Origin: Rhodobacterales bacterium 52_120_T64
GTDB taxonomy: Bacteria > Pseudomonadota > Alphaproteobacteria > Rhodobacterales > Rhodobacteraceae
Assembly (NCBI GenBank): GCA_002162875.1
Contig: MABA01000017.1
Coordinates: 153,397-217,396 of the forward strand
Length of the DNA stretch: 64,000 bases
Reading direction: 5' to 3'
Part shown: in pieces, positions 1 through 9,880 of the stretch
How positions within the stretch are numbered: the first letter of the stretch is position 1
Layout of the letters: each line of letters begins with the position of its first letter
Translations under genes and position numbers: made by a program
The notes under the pieces: generated by a model
Database searches by the model: none
What the model was told of the DNA's origin: nothing
Seen by the model: only the letters and a program-made list of their open reading frames with translations

Positions 1-116
1 CGGTAACCATCGCGATTGCTGCGGCTGGCGAAGTCATTGCGGCAAACATGCCTGCAAAAGACGCTGGTGCGCTTATCGATGACGCAATCGTCGTTGTTGG
101 TGACAAGCTACACTAA
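1..116 (+). CDS. C-terminal end of a probable F0F1 ATP synthase b-type subunit (partial)
   Basis: An open frame enters from the left edge and stops with TAA at 114-116, leaving about 37 residues. The tail is alanine-rich and amphipathic (IAAAGEVIAANMPAKDAGALIDDAI), ends in DKLH, and resembles the C-terminal helix of ATP synthase b/b' stator subunits of Rhodobacteraceae. That resemblance is from memory of the family; the fragment is too short for a firm call. A rho-independent terminator follows directly, so this is the last gene of its operon. Any other protein with an alanine-rich helical tail remains possible. Confidence 0.45.
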   Translation, partial: VTIAIAAAGEVIAANMPAKDAGALIDDAIVVVGDKLH

Positions 117-139
117 GTCTTAGCGACATAATGATTTCT

Positions 140-169
140 AAAAACCCGGCCATTGCGTCGGGTTTTTTA
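140..169 (+). terminator. Rho-independent terminator
   Basis: AAAACCCG and CGGGTTTT form an 8-bp stem around a short loop, ending in a run of six T. It closes the partial gene at the left edge. Its T-run reaches the stop codon of the convergent queG. Confidence 0.85.
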
Positions 170-1216
170 TTGCATGGGTAATCGGCTCATCGCCCATTCA
201 GCAGCATCTCGCACAACTGCGTCATCGTCATTCAGTAAAGGGCGTACGTAGTCGCGCAAACCGAACTCGTCTGAATTACCAATTGCGTAAAGTACGTTGC
301 GTACAAACCGGTTGCGCCCGATCCTTTTGATGGGTGATCCGCTGAAAACCTCGCGAAATTCTTTGTCATCGAGTGCGACCAGATGCGCCAGTTTCGGACA
401 TTGCAATTCAACCCGCGCCCAATAATTGGCATCTTTCGAAACACTCGCGAATTTGTTCCAAGGGCAAACGGCCAAACAATCATCGCACCCGTAAATGCGA
501 TTGCCCAACATTGGCCGCAACGCCTCGTCAATCGGCCCATCATATTCGATTGTCAGATAAGAAATGCACTTCCGCGCGTCCAATTTATACGGACCGACAA
601 ATGCATTCGTAGGGCAAATATCCAGACAATTTGTACAAGACCCGCAATTGTCTACCTCTGGTTCATCCTTGGTGAAATCCAGCGTTGTGAAAATAGCACC
701 TAGAAAAAACCAACTCCCGTGTTCGCGACTGACAAGATTCGAGTGCTTACCTTGCCAACCCAGACCCGCCGCAGCGCCCAGCGGTTTTTCCATTACGGGT
801 GCTGTATCAACAAAAACCTTAATATTTCCACCGGCCTCTTCAATCAGCCAACGGCCAACGCGCTTCAGGCGTTTTTTAACCAGATCATGGTAGTCCCGAT
901 TGCGCGCATAGACCGAGATATTACCCCGATCTTTTGCGTCCAACAGGCGCAGTGGATCGTCGGCTGGGCCATAATTTTCAGTTAGCATTATGACCGATCG
1001 CGCTTCTGGCCATAGTTCCGACGGGTCGCCGCGCCAGTTCTGACGTTTCGCCATCCACTCCATATCACCGTGGTAACCACCGTCTACATAAGCCTTTAAC
1101 CGCGCCGCCGCTTCTGGGATAGCGTCTGGCGAGCAAACGCCGAAATCTGAAAACCCTTCGGCCAATGCATGTTCGCGCAGGCGCAGCAAAAGATCGTCAT
1201 TTGCGGCTGTGCCCAT
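167..1216 (-). CDS. queG: Epoxyqueuosine reductase QueG
   Basis: QueG performs the last step of queuosine synthesis in tRNA, reducing epoxyqueuosine to queuosine with a cobalamin cofactor and two 4Fe-4S clusters in the cytoplasm. The 349-residue protein has the usual family length. The first ferredoxin motif is C191-x2-C194-x2-C197-x3-C201 and the second includes C244, C247 and C251. The VDTAP segment near residue 137 carries the conserved catalytic aspartate. The ATG at 1216 abuts the stop codon of the upstream glutathione transferase (1217-1219), so the two are probably cotranscribed. Identification is firm. Confidence 0.95.
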   Translation of the reverse strand: MGTAANDDLLLRLREHALAEGFSDFGVCSPDAIPEAAARLKAYVDGGYHGDMEWMAKRQNWRGDPSELWPEARSVIMLTENYGPADDPLRLLDAKDRGNISVYARNRDYHDLVKKRLKRVGRWLIEEAGGNIKVFVDTAPVMEKPLGAAAGLGWQGKHSNLVSREHGSWFFLGAIFTTLDFTKDEPEVDNCGSCTNCLDICPTNAFVGPYKLDARKCISYLTIEYDGPIDEALRPMLGNRIYGCDDCLAVCPWNKFASVSKDANYWARVELQCPKLAHLVALDDKEFREVFSGSPIKRIGRNRFVRNVLYAIGNSDEFGLRDYVRPLLNDDDAVVRDAAEWAMSRLPMQ

Positions 1217-1882
1217 CTAGAAATCCAAATCGGCGTAATGCGCGGGAGGTACAAAACCCGGCACCAAATCGGAAAGCAGGGGGCGGAATGCGGGTCGCGA
1301 CTTAATTTTCGAATACCAGTCATGTACCGCTTGGTTGCGCGCCCAATCCACATCGCTGATATAATCAAGGCAACTAAGCTGCGCAGCCGCCGAAAAATCC
1401 GCAATCGTCATTCGATCACCGGCCAGCCATCTCCGCTGCTCCAACAACCATCCCATATAATCGAGGTGATATTTAATATTCTTTGCACCGGCTTTAATGC
1501 GCGAGCTGTCTGGATATCCGGTTTTCATCAGCTTCTTGTTGATGCGTTCATACAGCAGATTGACGGTAACCTCGTGGTGAAACTTATCGTCAAACCACGC
1601 TGCCAGTCGCCGCGATTCGGCGCGACCAGCTGCATCTGAGGGTAGCAGTGACACCGCCGGATACACCTCTTCCAGGTACTCGAAAATTGCTGATGATTCA
1701 GCCAAAACCAAACCGTCAGCTTTCAGCATCGGAACTTTTCCAGACGGATTTTGCCGCAAATAATCCAATCGCCGTTCCCAAGGAAATTCGACAACCAGAT
1801 CTACGTCTATTTTCTTTTCAGCAAGAACCAGTCGGATTTTCCGGCAAAAAGGCGAAAGAGGTAGATGGTAGAGACGCAGCAT
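1217..1882 (-). CDS. Glutathione S-transferase family protein
   Basis: A 221-residue soluble protein with the two-domain GST layout: an N-terminal thioredoxin fold (residues 1-80, beginning LYHLPLSPFCRKIRLVLAEK, with the cis-proline region KVPMLKADG and the glutathione-binding ESSAIFEYLEE) and an all-helical C-terminal domain with the N-capping segment MTIADFSAAA. Substrate cannot be predicted. It lies upstream of queG with no gap and downstream of mtgA by 66 bp, all on the same strand. Confidence 0.9.
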   Translation of the reverse strand: MLRLYHLPLSPFCRKIRLVLAEKKIDVDLVVEFPWERRLDYLRQNPSGKVPMLKADGLVLAESSAIFEYLEEVYPAVSLLPSDAAGRAESRRLAAWFDDKFHHEVTVNLLYERINKKLMKTGYPDSSRIKAGAKNIKYHLDYMGWLLEQRRWLAGDRMTIADFSAAAQLSCLDYISDVDWARNQAVHDWYSKIKSRPAFRPLLSDLVPGFVPPAHYADLDF

Positions 1883-1948
1883 TGGGAATTCCTGAAAATG
1901 TATAGCTCCCCTTCATTAGCTCAAATCTCTAATAATTCAAGGAGAAGC

Positions 1949-2698
1949 TTACGGTAAAAAGCAGTCCGCGCGTCCTTCATCCCGCAATGTTGCCGCCCCG
2001 ATTGCAACACGGCTAGCTTGCCGCCGAAGCGCCCACGGAAGGTTACCGGCCGCGCGTTGCTTGGGATTGGGCAGCACTACCGCAAGCCGAGAGGCATCCG
2101 CCAACCGCAAATTTTCCGGCGAATAGCCGAAGTGCACCGCAATCGCCGTATCCACTCCGAAGACCCCCTCGTCGAATTCAGCCACGTTCAGGTAAACCTC
2201 AATAATTCGACGCTTACTCCACAGGCTTTCAATAAGCACGGTGATGCCAGTTTCCAAACCTTTCCGCAGCCAGCTACGACCCGGCCAAAGGAAAACGTTT
2301 TTGGCAACCTGTTGCGAAATGGTGGACGCCCCACGCCCCGCCCCTTCTTCCAATGCGACTTCAATGGCGTCAAAATCGAATCCATTATGGGCACAAAAGT
2401 TTGCATCCTCCGCGGCCACAACGGCGAGCGGGACATAAATCGACATATCTTCTAAATCGCGCCAGTCTTTGTGAATAGTACCTAACCGATTAAATTCGCT
2501 GAACATCAAGTAGGTTAACGGCGGGTTCACCCATTTGAAGATAGAGACGAACACGGTCGAAATCAGCAGAATAATCAACAGAAATTTAACAAACGGTCGC
2601 GCAAACCAGATCGCCACACGCGCAGGAAAGAACCAGTCACGCTTGGGCTTCGGCTCCGCCGGAGCTTCAACAGGTTTGGATGGGGGTCGTCTAGCCAT
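1949..2698 (-). CDS. mtgA: Monofunctional biosynthetic peptidoglycan transglycosylase
   Basis: MtgA polymerises lipid II into glycan strands at the periplasmic face of the inner membrane. The 249-residue protein has a short proline-rich cytoplasmic start, one membrane anchor at about residues 36-56 (FVKFLLIILLISTVFVSIF) and a GT51 domain. The domain shows the catalytic-Glu motif VAAEDANFCAHNGFD, then GASTISQQVAKNVFL, and then RRIIEVYLNVAEF. No transpeptidase domain follows, which separates it from bifunctional PBPs. It sits 35 bp downstream of gltB. Confidence 0.95.
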   Translation of the reverse strand: MARRPPSKPVEAPAEPKPKRDWFFPARVAIWFARPFVKFLLIILLISTVFVSIFKWVNPPLTYLMFSEFNRLGTIHKDWRDLEDMSIYVPLAVVAAEDANFCAHNGFDFDAIEVALEEGAGRGASTISQQVAKNVFLWPGRSWLRKGLETGITVLIESLWSKRRIIEVYLNVAEFDEGVFGVDTAIAVHFGYSPENLRLADASRLAVVLPNPKQRAAGNLPWALRRQASRVAIGAATLRDEGRADCFLP

Positions 2699-2733
2699 GG
2701 TCTGGTCCGAAGTTGCCTCCGGACCAGCAAGTA

Positions 2734-5700
2734 TCAGGCTGAGGCCGCGTTTTCAACATCGCTAAGCGGATGCGATAGGCGGGTCAGCATTTCTTTAGGG
2801 CAAAGCTGTTTGAACTTCGGTAACATTTCGGACCACCGCAGCAGTACTTTTGTACCTTGAGCACTTCCGGTTTCCTCAACGTGCTGCTCTATCAAACCCT
2901 TAAGCTGTGCCTCCCAGTGCGCTGATTGCACAGGGTTAACAGTCAAGGTTTCAAGGTTTGCCCGCGTTTCGATCTCGTCGTTTAAGTCCAAAATGTAGGC
3001 CATTCCACCTGTCATGCCGGCTCCGAAATTGTCGCCGATTGGCCCTAGAATTACTGCAACGCCACCGGTCATATATTCACAGCCATTCGATCCACAGCCT
3101 TCAACAACAACCTGTGCACCAGAGTTCCGCACACAGAACCGCTCGCCAGCGCGACCATTGGCAAACAATTTACCTTCGGTAGCCCCATATAAAACCGTGT
3201 TGCCGATAATCGTGTTGTCCGCTGCCAACAGCGGGCTCCCCAACCGTGGCCGCAGGGTAATCATACCCCCCGATAGCCCTTTGCCGACGTAATCGTTTGC
3301 GTCACCGGAAACCTCGATCTTGAGGCCGGGGGCGGCGAACGCCCCGAGTGATTGTCCCGCAGAACCGGTAAGCTTGATTGTCAAATGATCGGCCTGCAAC
3401 GAATTGCGCATTCCGAATTTCTGCACGATATGGCTGGAAACGCGTGTACCAACCGTCCGGTGCGTGTTTTGCACGGAATAGGAAAGTTGCATCTTTTCGC
3501 CGTCTTTGAAGAAAGGCTGCGCATCCTTCACGATTTGTGCATCTAGCGTGTCAGGCACGGCCTGACGGTCGCGGTTGCGATCATAGGTGATCGCACCTGC
3601 CTCGCTTGCGGAAATCAGAAGTGGGTTCAAATCCAGATCATCCAGGTGAGCGGAGCCACGTGAAACCTGCGTTAGCAAATCCGCGCGCCCAATCACTTCG
3701 TCCAATGACCGCGCCCCGATGGATGCCAGAACTTCTTGCACTTCTTTTGCGTAGAACGTGATCAGGTTAACAACCTTATCAGCACTTCCGGTGAACTTCT
3801 TGCGTAGTTCAGGGTCTTGGACACACACGCCAACAGGGCAGGTGTTGGACTGGCATTGGCGTACCATGATACAACCCATGGCGATCAATGCCGCAGTTCC
3901 GATACCGTATTCTTCGGCACCCATCATCGCGGCAATGACGATGTCACGGCCTGTTCGCAAACCACCGTCGGTGCGCAGAGTCACGCGATCACGAAGGTTG
4001 TTAAGCGCCAAAACCTGATGCGTTTCGGTTAGGCCCATTTCCCATGGCAAGCCTACATACTTGATCGAGGTCGCAGGCGATGCACCAGTGCCGCCATTGT
4101 GGCCCGAGATCAAAATCACGTCAGCTTTGGCTTTCGCCACACCTGCCGCAATTGTACCAACGCCGCTGGACGCCACCAGTTTAACGGTAACCTTACAACG
4201 GGGATTGATCTGTTTCAGGTCGTAAATAAGCTGCGCCAAATCCTCGATTGAATAGATATCGTGGTGCGGTGGCGGTGAAATCAGCGTCACGCCCGGCGTA
4301 GAATGCCGAAGACGTGCGATCAATTCAGTTACCTTGATACCGGGCAGCTGACCACCCTCGCCAGGTTTCGCACCTTGGGCTACCTTGATTTCAAGCTCTT
4401 CACATTGGTTCAGGTATTCGGCAGTAACGCCGAAACGACCGGATGCCACCTGCTTAATTTTCGCTGACGGATTATCGCCGTTCGGTTCAGGATGGAAATG
4501 CGCGGGGTCTTCGCCGCCCTCGCCAGAATCCGACTTCGCACCAATACGATTCATCGCCACGTTCAGCGTTTTATGCGCTTCGGGGCTAAGGGCGCCTAAC
4601 GACATGCCCGGCGTTACAAACCGCTTACGGATAGAGGTGATGCTTTCCACCTCCTCCACCGAAATCGGCGCTTTTGTCGGGTTAAAGTCCAGCAAATCAC
4701 GTAAATGAATCGGTGGCCGCGACTTCATATCTTTGGAATACTGTTTGAACAAATCATAAGATCCGCGATCACAAGCAGACTGCAACAAGTGCATCGCCTG
4801 TGCTTCCCATGCGTGGGTTTCACCGGATTTACGGGATTTATAAAACCCGCCGATAGGCAAAATATCTTGCCCTTTCAGCCAACCAGTTGCGTGTACTTTC
4901 AAGGCAGCGCGCTGGATACCCGTGATCCCGATACCGGAAATCCGGCTGTGCATTCCGGGGAAGAATTCGGCAACCATGGCGCGCGAAAGCCCCACGGCTT
5001 CGAAGTTCAGACCACCGCGATAAGACGAAATCACAGAAATGCCCATCTTCGACATGATTTTCAGCAGACCTTGATTGATAGCCTCGCGATAGCGTGCTTT
5101 AGCCACGTCCAAGGTACAATCCAGCAATCCACGTTCAATACGGTTTGCCAAAGAATCGAGTGCAAGGTAGGCGTTTACAGTCGTTGCACCAGCGCCAATC
5201 AGCACTGCAAAATAATGTGGGTCAATACATTCGGCAGAACGCACGTTCAGCGATGTAAACGTCCGAAGACCTTTTTGTACCAACCAACTATGCACAGCGG
5301 ACGTCGCCAATATCATAGGCAACGCAACGCGTTCGGCGTTTTGATTTGTGTCAGTCAACACAATATGCGCGGTACCAGCGCGTACAGCTTCTTCGACCTC
5401 AGCCTGAATGCGGTACAAGCCCTCCTGCATTCCCTGCGCGTCTTCAGCAGCAAAGGTACAGTCGATAGTCACAGCAGTATCGCCGAAATATTTCATCATC
5501 GCCGCAAAACGACCATTCGAAACAAACGGGCTGTCCAGCGTCAGAATTTCAGTCTGGCTGCTGTCCTGATCCATAACGTTTTTCAGATTACCGAAGCGCG
5601 TCTTAAGGCTCATCACCCGGAATTCGCGCAAACTATCGATCGGTGGGTTGGTAACCTGCGAGAAGTTCTGCCGGAAGAAATGGCTAAGCGGGCGGTAGCG

Positions 5701-7263
5701 TTCAGATAGAACCGCCGAAGGTGTGTCATCCCCCATAGAGGCCAACACCTCTTTGCCGTCTTCCGCCATCGGATGCAGGATCATCTCAAGCTCTTCGACA
5801 GAATAACCAGCCGCGATCTGCCGCGTGCGCAGGTCGGCACCGGTAAACTTCGGCTTCTCGTCAACGCCGTCAGTGATTTCTTCCAGATCCGTGATCGCCT
5901 TGACCCATTCGCCAAATGGCGATGCGGCGGCCAGCATATCCTTCATTTCCGTATCATGCCAAAGCTTGCCCTCGGCCATATCAACACCGATCATTTGCCC
6001 AGGCCCAAGCGCGCCTTTTTCGACAATTGCAAATTCATCAACTGGTACCATTCCGGCTTCGGAACCCGCGATCAGAATTCCGTCGCCAGTAATGGCATAT
6101 CGCATCGGGCGTAGACCGTTACGGTCCAGACCTGCACAGACCCAGCGCCCATCAGTCATCGCCAATGCCGCAGGGCCATCCCACGGTTCCATCACGGAGT
6201 TCGCATAGGAATACATGTCTTGCCATGCTTTGGGCACAGCCGTGGCCAAATTGGTCCAGCTTTCTGGCACCAGCAAAGTTTTCGCCATAGGCGCACTACG
6301 CCCGCCACGCACCATCATTTCGAACACCGCATCGAGCGCCGCTGAGTCCGAGGAACCGTGCGTGATAACCGGTTTAATATCTTCCGCCATATCGCCAAAA
6401 GAATTCGAAGCCATGCGAATTTCGTGGCTTTTCATCCAGTTAACGTTGCCTTTAAGGGTGTTAATCTCGCCGTTATGCGCCAACATGCGGAACGGTTGTG
6501 CAAGCCACCACTGCGGGAAAGTATTGGTTGAATAGCGTTGGTGATAAATCGCAAACGCACTCTCGAACCGTTCATCCATAAGGTCGGGATAGAACACCGC
6601 AACCTGTTCAGCCAACATCATGCCTTTGTAGATCACCGAACGACAGGATAGCGAACTGATATACAATTCAGGAACCTGCGCTGCGGCTGCGGCTTTTTCG
6701 ATCCGGCGCCGAATAACGTAAAGTTCCCGCTCGAACGTAACTTCGTCCACCCCTTTGGAATTCGAAATAATGATCTGCTCGATTTCCGGGCGGGTCGCAT
6801 TGGCCTTGTCCCCCAGACACGAGATATCAACCGGAACATGGCGCCAGCCATAGATGTAATACCCCATACGCAGAACTTCGGTTTCGACGATCGTCCGGCA
6901 AGTTTCCTGCGCGCCAAAGTCTGTGCGCGGCAAGAAAATCATACCAACCGCAATCAGATTTCCGTCCGGCTCGTGGCCAGTGCGACGGATTTGGTCATAG
7001 AAAAACTTTACAGGGATTTGCACGTGAATTCCGGCGCCGTCGCCAGTTTTTCCATCCGCATCAACCGCCCCGCGATGCCAAATAGCCTTCAGCGCGGCGA
7101 TCCCGTTGTCGACAACCTGACGACGCGGTTTGCCGTCAATGGAAACGACCATGCCAACGCCGCAGGATGAATGTTCGTCATCTTCGCGATATAGCCCGTT
7201 TTCAGCCATAAATTTGCGTGCTGCTTCGTGTTCGGCGGCCCATTTTTCATCATACTTGGTCAT
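2734..7263 (-). CDS. gltB: Glutamate synthase (NADPH) large subunit
   Basis: The large subunit of GOGAT hydrolyses glutamine and transfers the ammonia to 2-oxoglutarate, giving glutamate. At 1509 residues it is full length. Residues 1-33 look like the family's cleaved propeptide, placing Cys34 (start of CGVGMVVSIDG) as the N-terminal nucleophile of the class II amidotransferase domain. The FMN-binding synthase domain contains GEGGEDPAHF, and the 3Fe-4S ligands lie in CIMVRQCQSNTCPVGVC. The C-terminal beta-helix (GSXG-type repeats near GRAGERFCVRNSGAQ) is present. It follows gltD on the same strand across a 157-bp gap that holds an 11-bp tandem repeat. Confidence 0.98.
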   Translation of the reverse strand: MTKYDEKWAAEHEAARKFMAENGLYREDDEHSSCGVGMVVSIDGKPRRQVVDNGIAALKAIWHRGAVDADGKTGDGAGIHVQIPVKFFYDQIRRTGHEPDGNLIAVGMIFLPRTDFGAQETCRTIVETEVLRMGYYIYGWRHVPVDISCLGDKANATRPEIEQIIISNSKGVDEVTFERELYVIRRRIEKAAAAAQVPELYISSLSCRSVIYKGMMLAEQVAVFYPDLMDERFESAFAIYHQRYSTNTFPQWWLAQPFRMLAHNGEINTLKGNVNWMKSHEIRMASNSFGDMAEDIKPVITHGSSDSAALDAVFEMMVRGGRSAPMAKTLLVPESWTNLATAVPKAWQDMYSYANSVMEPWDGPAALAMTDGRWVCAGLDRNGLRPMRYAITGDGILIAGSEAGMVPVDEFAIVEKGALGPGQMIGVDMAEGKLWHDTEMKDMLAAASPFGEWVKAITDLEEITDGVDEKPKFTGADLRTRQIAAGYSVEELEMILHPMAEDGKEVLASMGDDTPSAVLSERYRPLSHFFRQNFSQVTNPPIDSLREFRVMSLKTRFGNLKNVMDQDSSQTEILTLDSPFVSNGRFAAMMKYFGDTAVTIDCTFAAEDAQGMQEGLYRIQAEVEEAVRAGTAHIVLTDTNQNAERVALPMILATSAVHSWLVQKGLRTFTSLNVRSAECIDPHYFAVLIGAGATTVNAYLALDSLANRIERGLLDCTLDVAKARYREAINQGLLKIMSKMGISVISSYRGGLNFEAVGLSRAMVAEFFPGMHSRISGIGITGIQRAALKVHATGWLKGQDILPIGGFYKSRKSGETHAWEAQAMHLLQSACDRGSYDLFKQYSKDMKSRPPIHLRDLLDFNPTKAPISVEEVESITSIRKRFVTPGMSLGALSPEAHKTLNVAMNRIGAKSDSGEGGEDPAHFHPEPNGDNPSAKIKQVASGRFGVTAEYLNQCEELEIKVAQGAKPGEGGQLPGIKVTELIARLRHSTPGVTLISPPPHHDIYSIEDLAQLIYDLKQINPRCKVTVKLVASSGVGTIAAGVAKAKADVILISGHNGGTGASPATSIKYVGLPWEMGLTETHQVLALNNLRDRVTLRTDGGLRTGRDIVIAAMMGAEEYGIGTAALIAMGCIMVRQCQSNTCPVGVCVQDPELRKKFTGSADKVVNLITFYAKEVQEVLASIGARSLDEVIGRADLLTQVSRGSAHLDDLDLNPLLISASEAGAITYDRNRDRQAVPDTLDAQIVKDAQPFFKDGEKMQLSYSVQNTHRTVGTRVSSHIVQKFGMRNSLQADHLTIKLTGSAGQSLGAFAAPGLKIEVSGDANDYVGKGLSGGMITLRPRLGSPLLAADNTIIGNTVLYGATEGKLFANGRAGERFCVRNSGAQVVVEGCGSNGCEYMTGGVAVILGPIGDNFGAGMTGGMAYILDLNDEIETRANLETLTVNPVQSAHWEAQLKGLIEQHVEETGSAQGTKVLLRWSEMLPKFKQLCPKEMLTRLSHPLSDVENAASA

Positions 7264-7360
7264 ACTAGAACCTCCGAAGTTAAGAGTTGGTTAATGCCAT
7301 TAGTCAATTTTTGTGACCTATTAACCGTTTGTTTTTGTTCGTTAACAGCAAACTGTGCAT

Positions 7361-7393
7361 ACGGGTTGTGTACGGGTTGTGTACGCGTTGTGC
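7361..7393. repeat. Three-copy 11-bp tandem repeat in the gltD-gltB gap
   Basis: ACGGGTTGTGT occurs twice in tandem (7361-7371 and 7372-7382), followed by ACGCGTTGTGC (7383-7393) and the beginning of a fourth unit (ACGCGTG). It lies between gltD and gltB, about 100 bp before the gltB start. It could be a replication-slippage repeat or an array of regulator sites. Confidence 0.8.
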
Positions 7394-7420
7394 ACGCGTG
7401 ATTTTCACCAAGATTAACCA

Positions 7421-8842
7421 TTACAGTTCCCCGATAAGCGATTTGGCGATACTGTCTGCCGCGTCGCGCCCGTCCTTAATTGCCCAAACCACAAGGCTCG
7501 CGCCACGTACGATATCGCCGATGGCATATACGCCTTCAAGGTTGGTTTCATGTGTTCTGAAATCTGCTGAAATGGTGCCCCAGCGGGTCACTTTCAGCTC
7601 GGGTGTATCCCACAACATAGGCAGGTCTTCCGGCTCGAATCCCAGCGCTTTGATTACCAGATCAGCCTGTTCAACATACTCGGCACCTTCGATTTCCTCA
7701 GGTGCTTGCCGTCCAGTTGCATCAGGCGCGCCAAGACGCATTTTTTGCACCATCACGCCTGTGACATCGTTGTCGCCGGTGAAACCTTTGGGTGCAGCAA
7801 GCCAAACAAACTCGACACCTTCTTCTTCGGCGTTTTGTGTTTCCCGAACGGAGCCCGGCATGTTTGCCCGATCCCGACGATACAGGCATTTAACAGATTT
7901 GGCACCTTGTCGAATGGCGGTTCGTACGCAATCCATCGCCGTGTCACCGCCGCCGATCACGACAACACTTTTGCCTTCGGCGTTCAGCTCGCCACTTTCA
8001 ATTTCCGGCACGTCGTCGCCAAAATTCAAATGGTTGCTAGCTGTCAGGTAGTCCAAAGCCTTAACAATTCCACCAAGGCCAGCACCCGGCCCGCCGAGGT
8101 CGCGGGATTTATAAACCCCAGTCGCTATTACTACCGCGCCGTGATTTTTGCGAATGTCAGTGAACGAAGTGTTCTCGCCGATGGCGCAGTTGTTAACTAT
8201 TTCAACGCCGCCATCTTCTAGAAGTTTCACCCGCCGCATGACGATATCTTTCTCCAGCTTGAAACCCGGAATGCCATAGGTCAGCAATCCGCCGGAACGA
8301 TCATTGCGATCATAAACTGTCACTTTAAACCCAAACGAGCGCAACCGATCAGCAGCCGCCAACCCACCCGGGCCAGCCCCGATAATCCCGACACTTTCCG
8401 AACGCTCTAGGGTAGGCGAGACGGGCTTGACCCAACCCTTGTCCCAAGCTGTATCGGTAATATATTTTTCCACAGCGCCAATAGTCACTGTGCCATGGCC
8501 GGACTGCTCAATCACGCAATTGCCTTCACAAAGGCGATCCTGCGGGCAGATACGGCCACAAATTTCCGGAAAAGTATTGGTTGCCTGGCTAAGCTCGTAG
8601 GCTTCTTCCAAGCGCCCTGTCGCGGTCATCAACAACCAGTCGGGGATGTTGTTGTGCAGCGGACAATGCGACTGGCAATACGGCACACCACATTGAGAGC
8701 ACCGGCTGGACTGTTCTTCAGCCTTTTTGTTAATAAAGTCGTGGTATACTTCCTGAAAATCATCCCGCCGATCCTCAGCCGAGCGTTTCTCCGGCATGTC
8801 GCGCGCAACATTAACAAACTTCAACATAGGCTGCATTGCCAT
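7421..8842 (-). CDS. gltD: Glutamate synthase (NADPH) small subunit
   Basis: The small subunit takes electrons from NADPH through FAD and two 4Fe-4S clusters to the GltB active site. The N-terminal cysteine clusters are CSQCGVPYCQSHC and CGRICPQDRLCEGNC. An FAD dinucleotide fold (IIGAGPGGLAAADRL) and an NADPH fold (VIGGGDTAMDCVRTA) follow. I start it at the ATG at 8842 (473 residues) because AAGAGGG at 8850-8856 lies 7 bp upstream. A TTG at 8860 and further ATGs at 8836 and 8827 are also in frame. It is the promoter-proximal gene of gltD-gltB. Confidence 0.95.
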   Translation of the reverse strand: MAMQPMLKFVNVARDMPEKRSAEDRRDDFQEVYHDFINKKAEEQSSRCSQCGVPYCQSHCPLHNNIPDWLLMTATGRLEEAYELSQATNTFPEICGRICPQDRLCEGNCVIEQSGHGTVTIGAVEKYITDTAWDKGWVKPVSPTLERSESVGIIGAGPGGLAAADRLRSFGFKVTVYDRNDRSGGLLTYGIPGFKLEKDIVMRRVKLLEDGGVEIVNNCAIGENTSFTDIRKNHGAVVIATGVYKSRDLGGPGAGLGGIVKALDYLTASNHLNFGDDVPEIESGELNAEGKSVVVIGGGDTAMDCVRTAIRQGAKSVKCLYRRDRANMPGSVRETQNAEEEGVEFVWLAAPKGFTGDNDVTGVMVQKMRLGAPDATGRQAPEEIEGAEYVEQADLVIKALGFEPEDLPMLWDTPELKVTRWGTISADFRTHETNLEGVYAIGDIVRGASLVVWAIKDGRDAADSIAKSLIGEL

Positions 8843-9075
8843 CCAAAAACCCTCTTGCAAGTATTTAATATTTCAACGTACTTTGTACTGGGAGTACGCT
8901 CGCCAATAAAGACAGTACTATTGACCTAAACGCAAGATAATTCCGCGAGGCCGTCAAGAAGCGGCGAAATTTTCCGAATAATAGGTCAATATAGTTTACC
9001 AATATGGTGAATGACCTTTGAAACGAGGGAACCTAGCGTGTTCCGAATTGATTCGCACTGTTTAAGGTAATTTTG

Positions 9076-9879
9076 ATGCCAATAGTATATTTGCTCGTTC
9101 TTGCCTTGGTTCAGGGCCTCACCGAATTTTTACCCGTCTCTTCGTCCGCTCATCTAATCCTTTTACCAAATCTGATGGGTGCAGGCGACCAAGGATTGGC
9201 GTTGGATGTCGCTGTGCACGTCGGCACTCTGTTCGCGGTCATTTTGTATTTCAGAAAAGATGTGGCATTGGCCATTCATGGCGGAGTTGACGTGCTGCGC
9301 GGAAATCTGAAAACGGACGGTGCGAAACTGGCGGTATTGCTGGTAATCGCTACGATCCCTGTTGTGGTCGCTGGGTTGATATTGAAAGTCACCGGACTGG
9401 CCGAAGCCATGCGTTCAATTGAGGTTATCGGTTGGGCAATGCTCGGATTCGGCATTGTGCTTTATTGGACGGACCAGCGTGGCGAAACAATGAAGAACAT
9501 GCGTGACTGGACGATCCGTGATGCGATCGTTCTGGGATTGTGGCAAGCGTTGGCTTTGATCCCGGGAACGTCACGTTCAGGCGCCACCATCAGCGGGGCG
9601 CGGATGCTTGGTTATGGCCGTGAGCAAGCGGCGCGTATTTCGATGTTGATGTCCATCCCGACGATCATTGCGTCAGGTAGCTTGCTGTCATTGGACGTGG
9701 TAGGACAGGCGGATTGGGCTTTGGCAAAAGACGCAGCCATCGCTGCAGCAATGGCTTTCATCGCCGCACTTTTCGCGCTGACGCTTATGATGCGACTTCT
9801 CCGCAGCATAAGTTTCACGCCTTACGTGGTGTACCGAATTGTGTTGGGCGGAGTGTTGATTGTGATTGCATACACCTGA
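9076..9879 (+). CDS. uppP: Undecaprenyl-diphosphatase UppP
   Basis: UppP (BacA) dephosphorylates undecaprenyl pyrophosphate to regenerate the lipid carrier for peptidoglycan and surface-polysaccharide synthesis. The 267-residue membrane protein has the signature GLTEFLPVSSSAHLIL near its start and PGTSRSGATI near residue 165, with about eight hydrophobic segments. The ATG at 9076 is preferred over the TTG just before it, because TAAGG at 9063-9067 is better spaced from it. It ends one base from the stop codon of the convergent NDUFA9-like gene. Confidence 0.97.
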   Translation: MPIVYLLVLALVQGLTEFLPVSSSAHLILLPNLMGAGDQGLALDVAVHVGTLFAVILYFRKDVALAIHGGVDVLRGNLKTDGAKLAVLLVIATIPVVVAGLILKVTGLAEAMRSIEVIGWAMLGFGIVLYWTDQRGETMKNMRDWTIRDAIVLGLWQALALIPGTSRSGATISGARMLGYGREQAARISMLMSIPTIIASGSLLSLDVVGQADWALAKDAAIAAAMAFIAALFALTLMMRLLRSISFTPYVVYRIVLGGVLIVIAYT

Positions 9880-9880
9880 A

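Noticed and set aside
4705..5709. 334-codon open frame antisense to gltB
   Set aside because: The sense frame is an unmistakable glutamate synthase and the antisense product resembles nothing.
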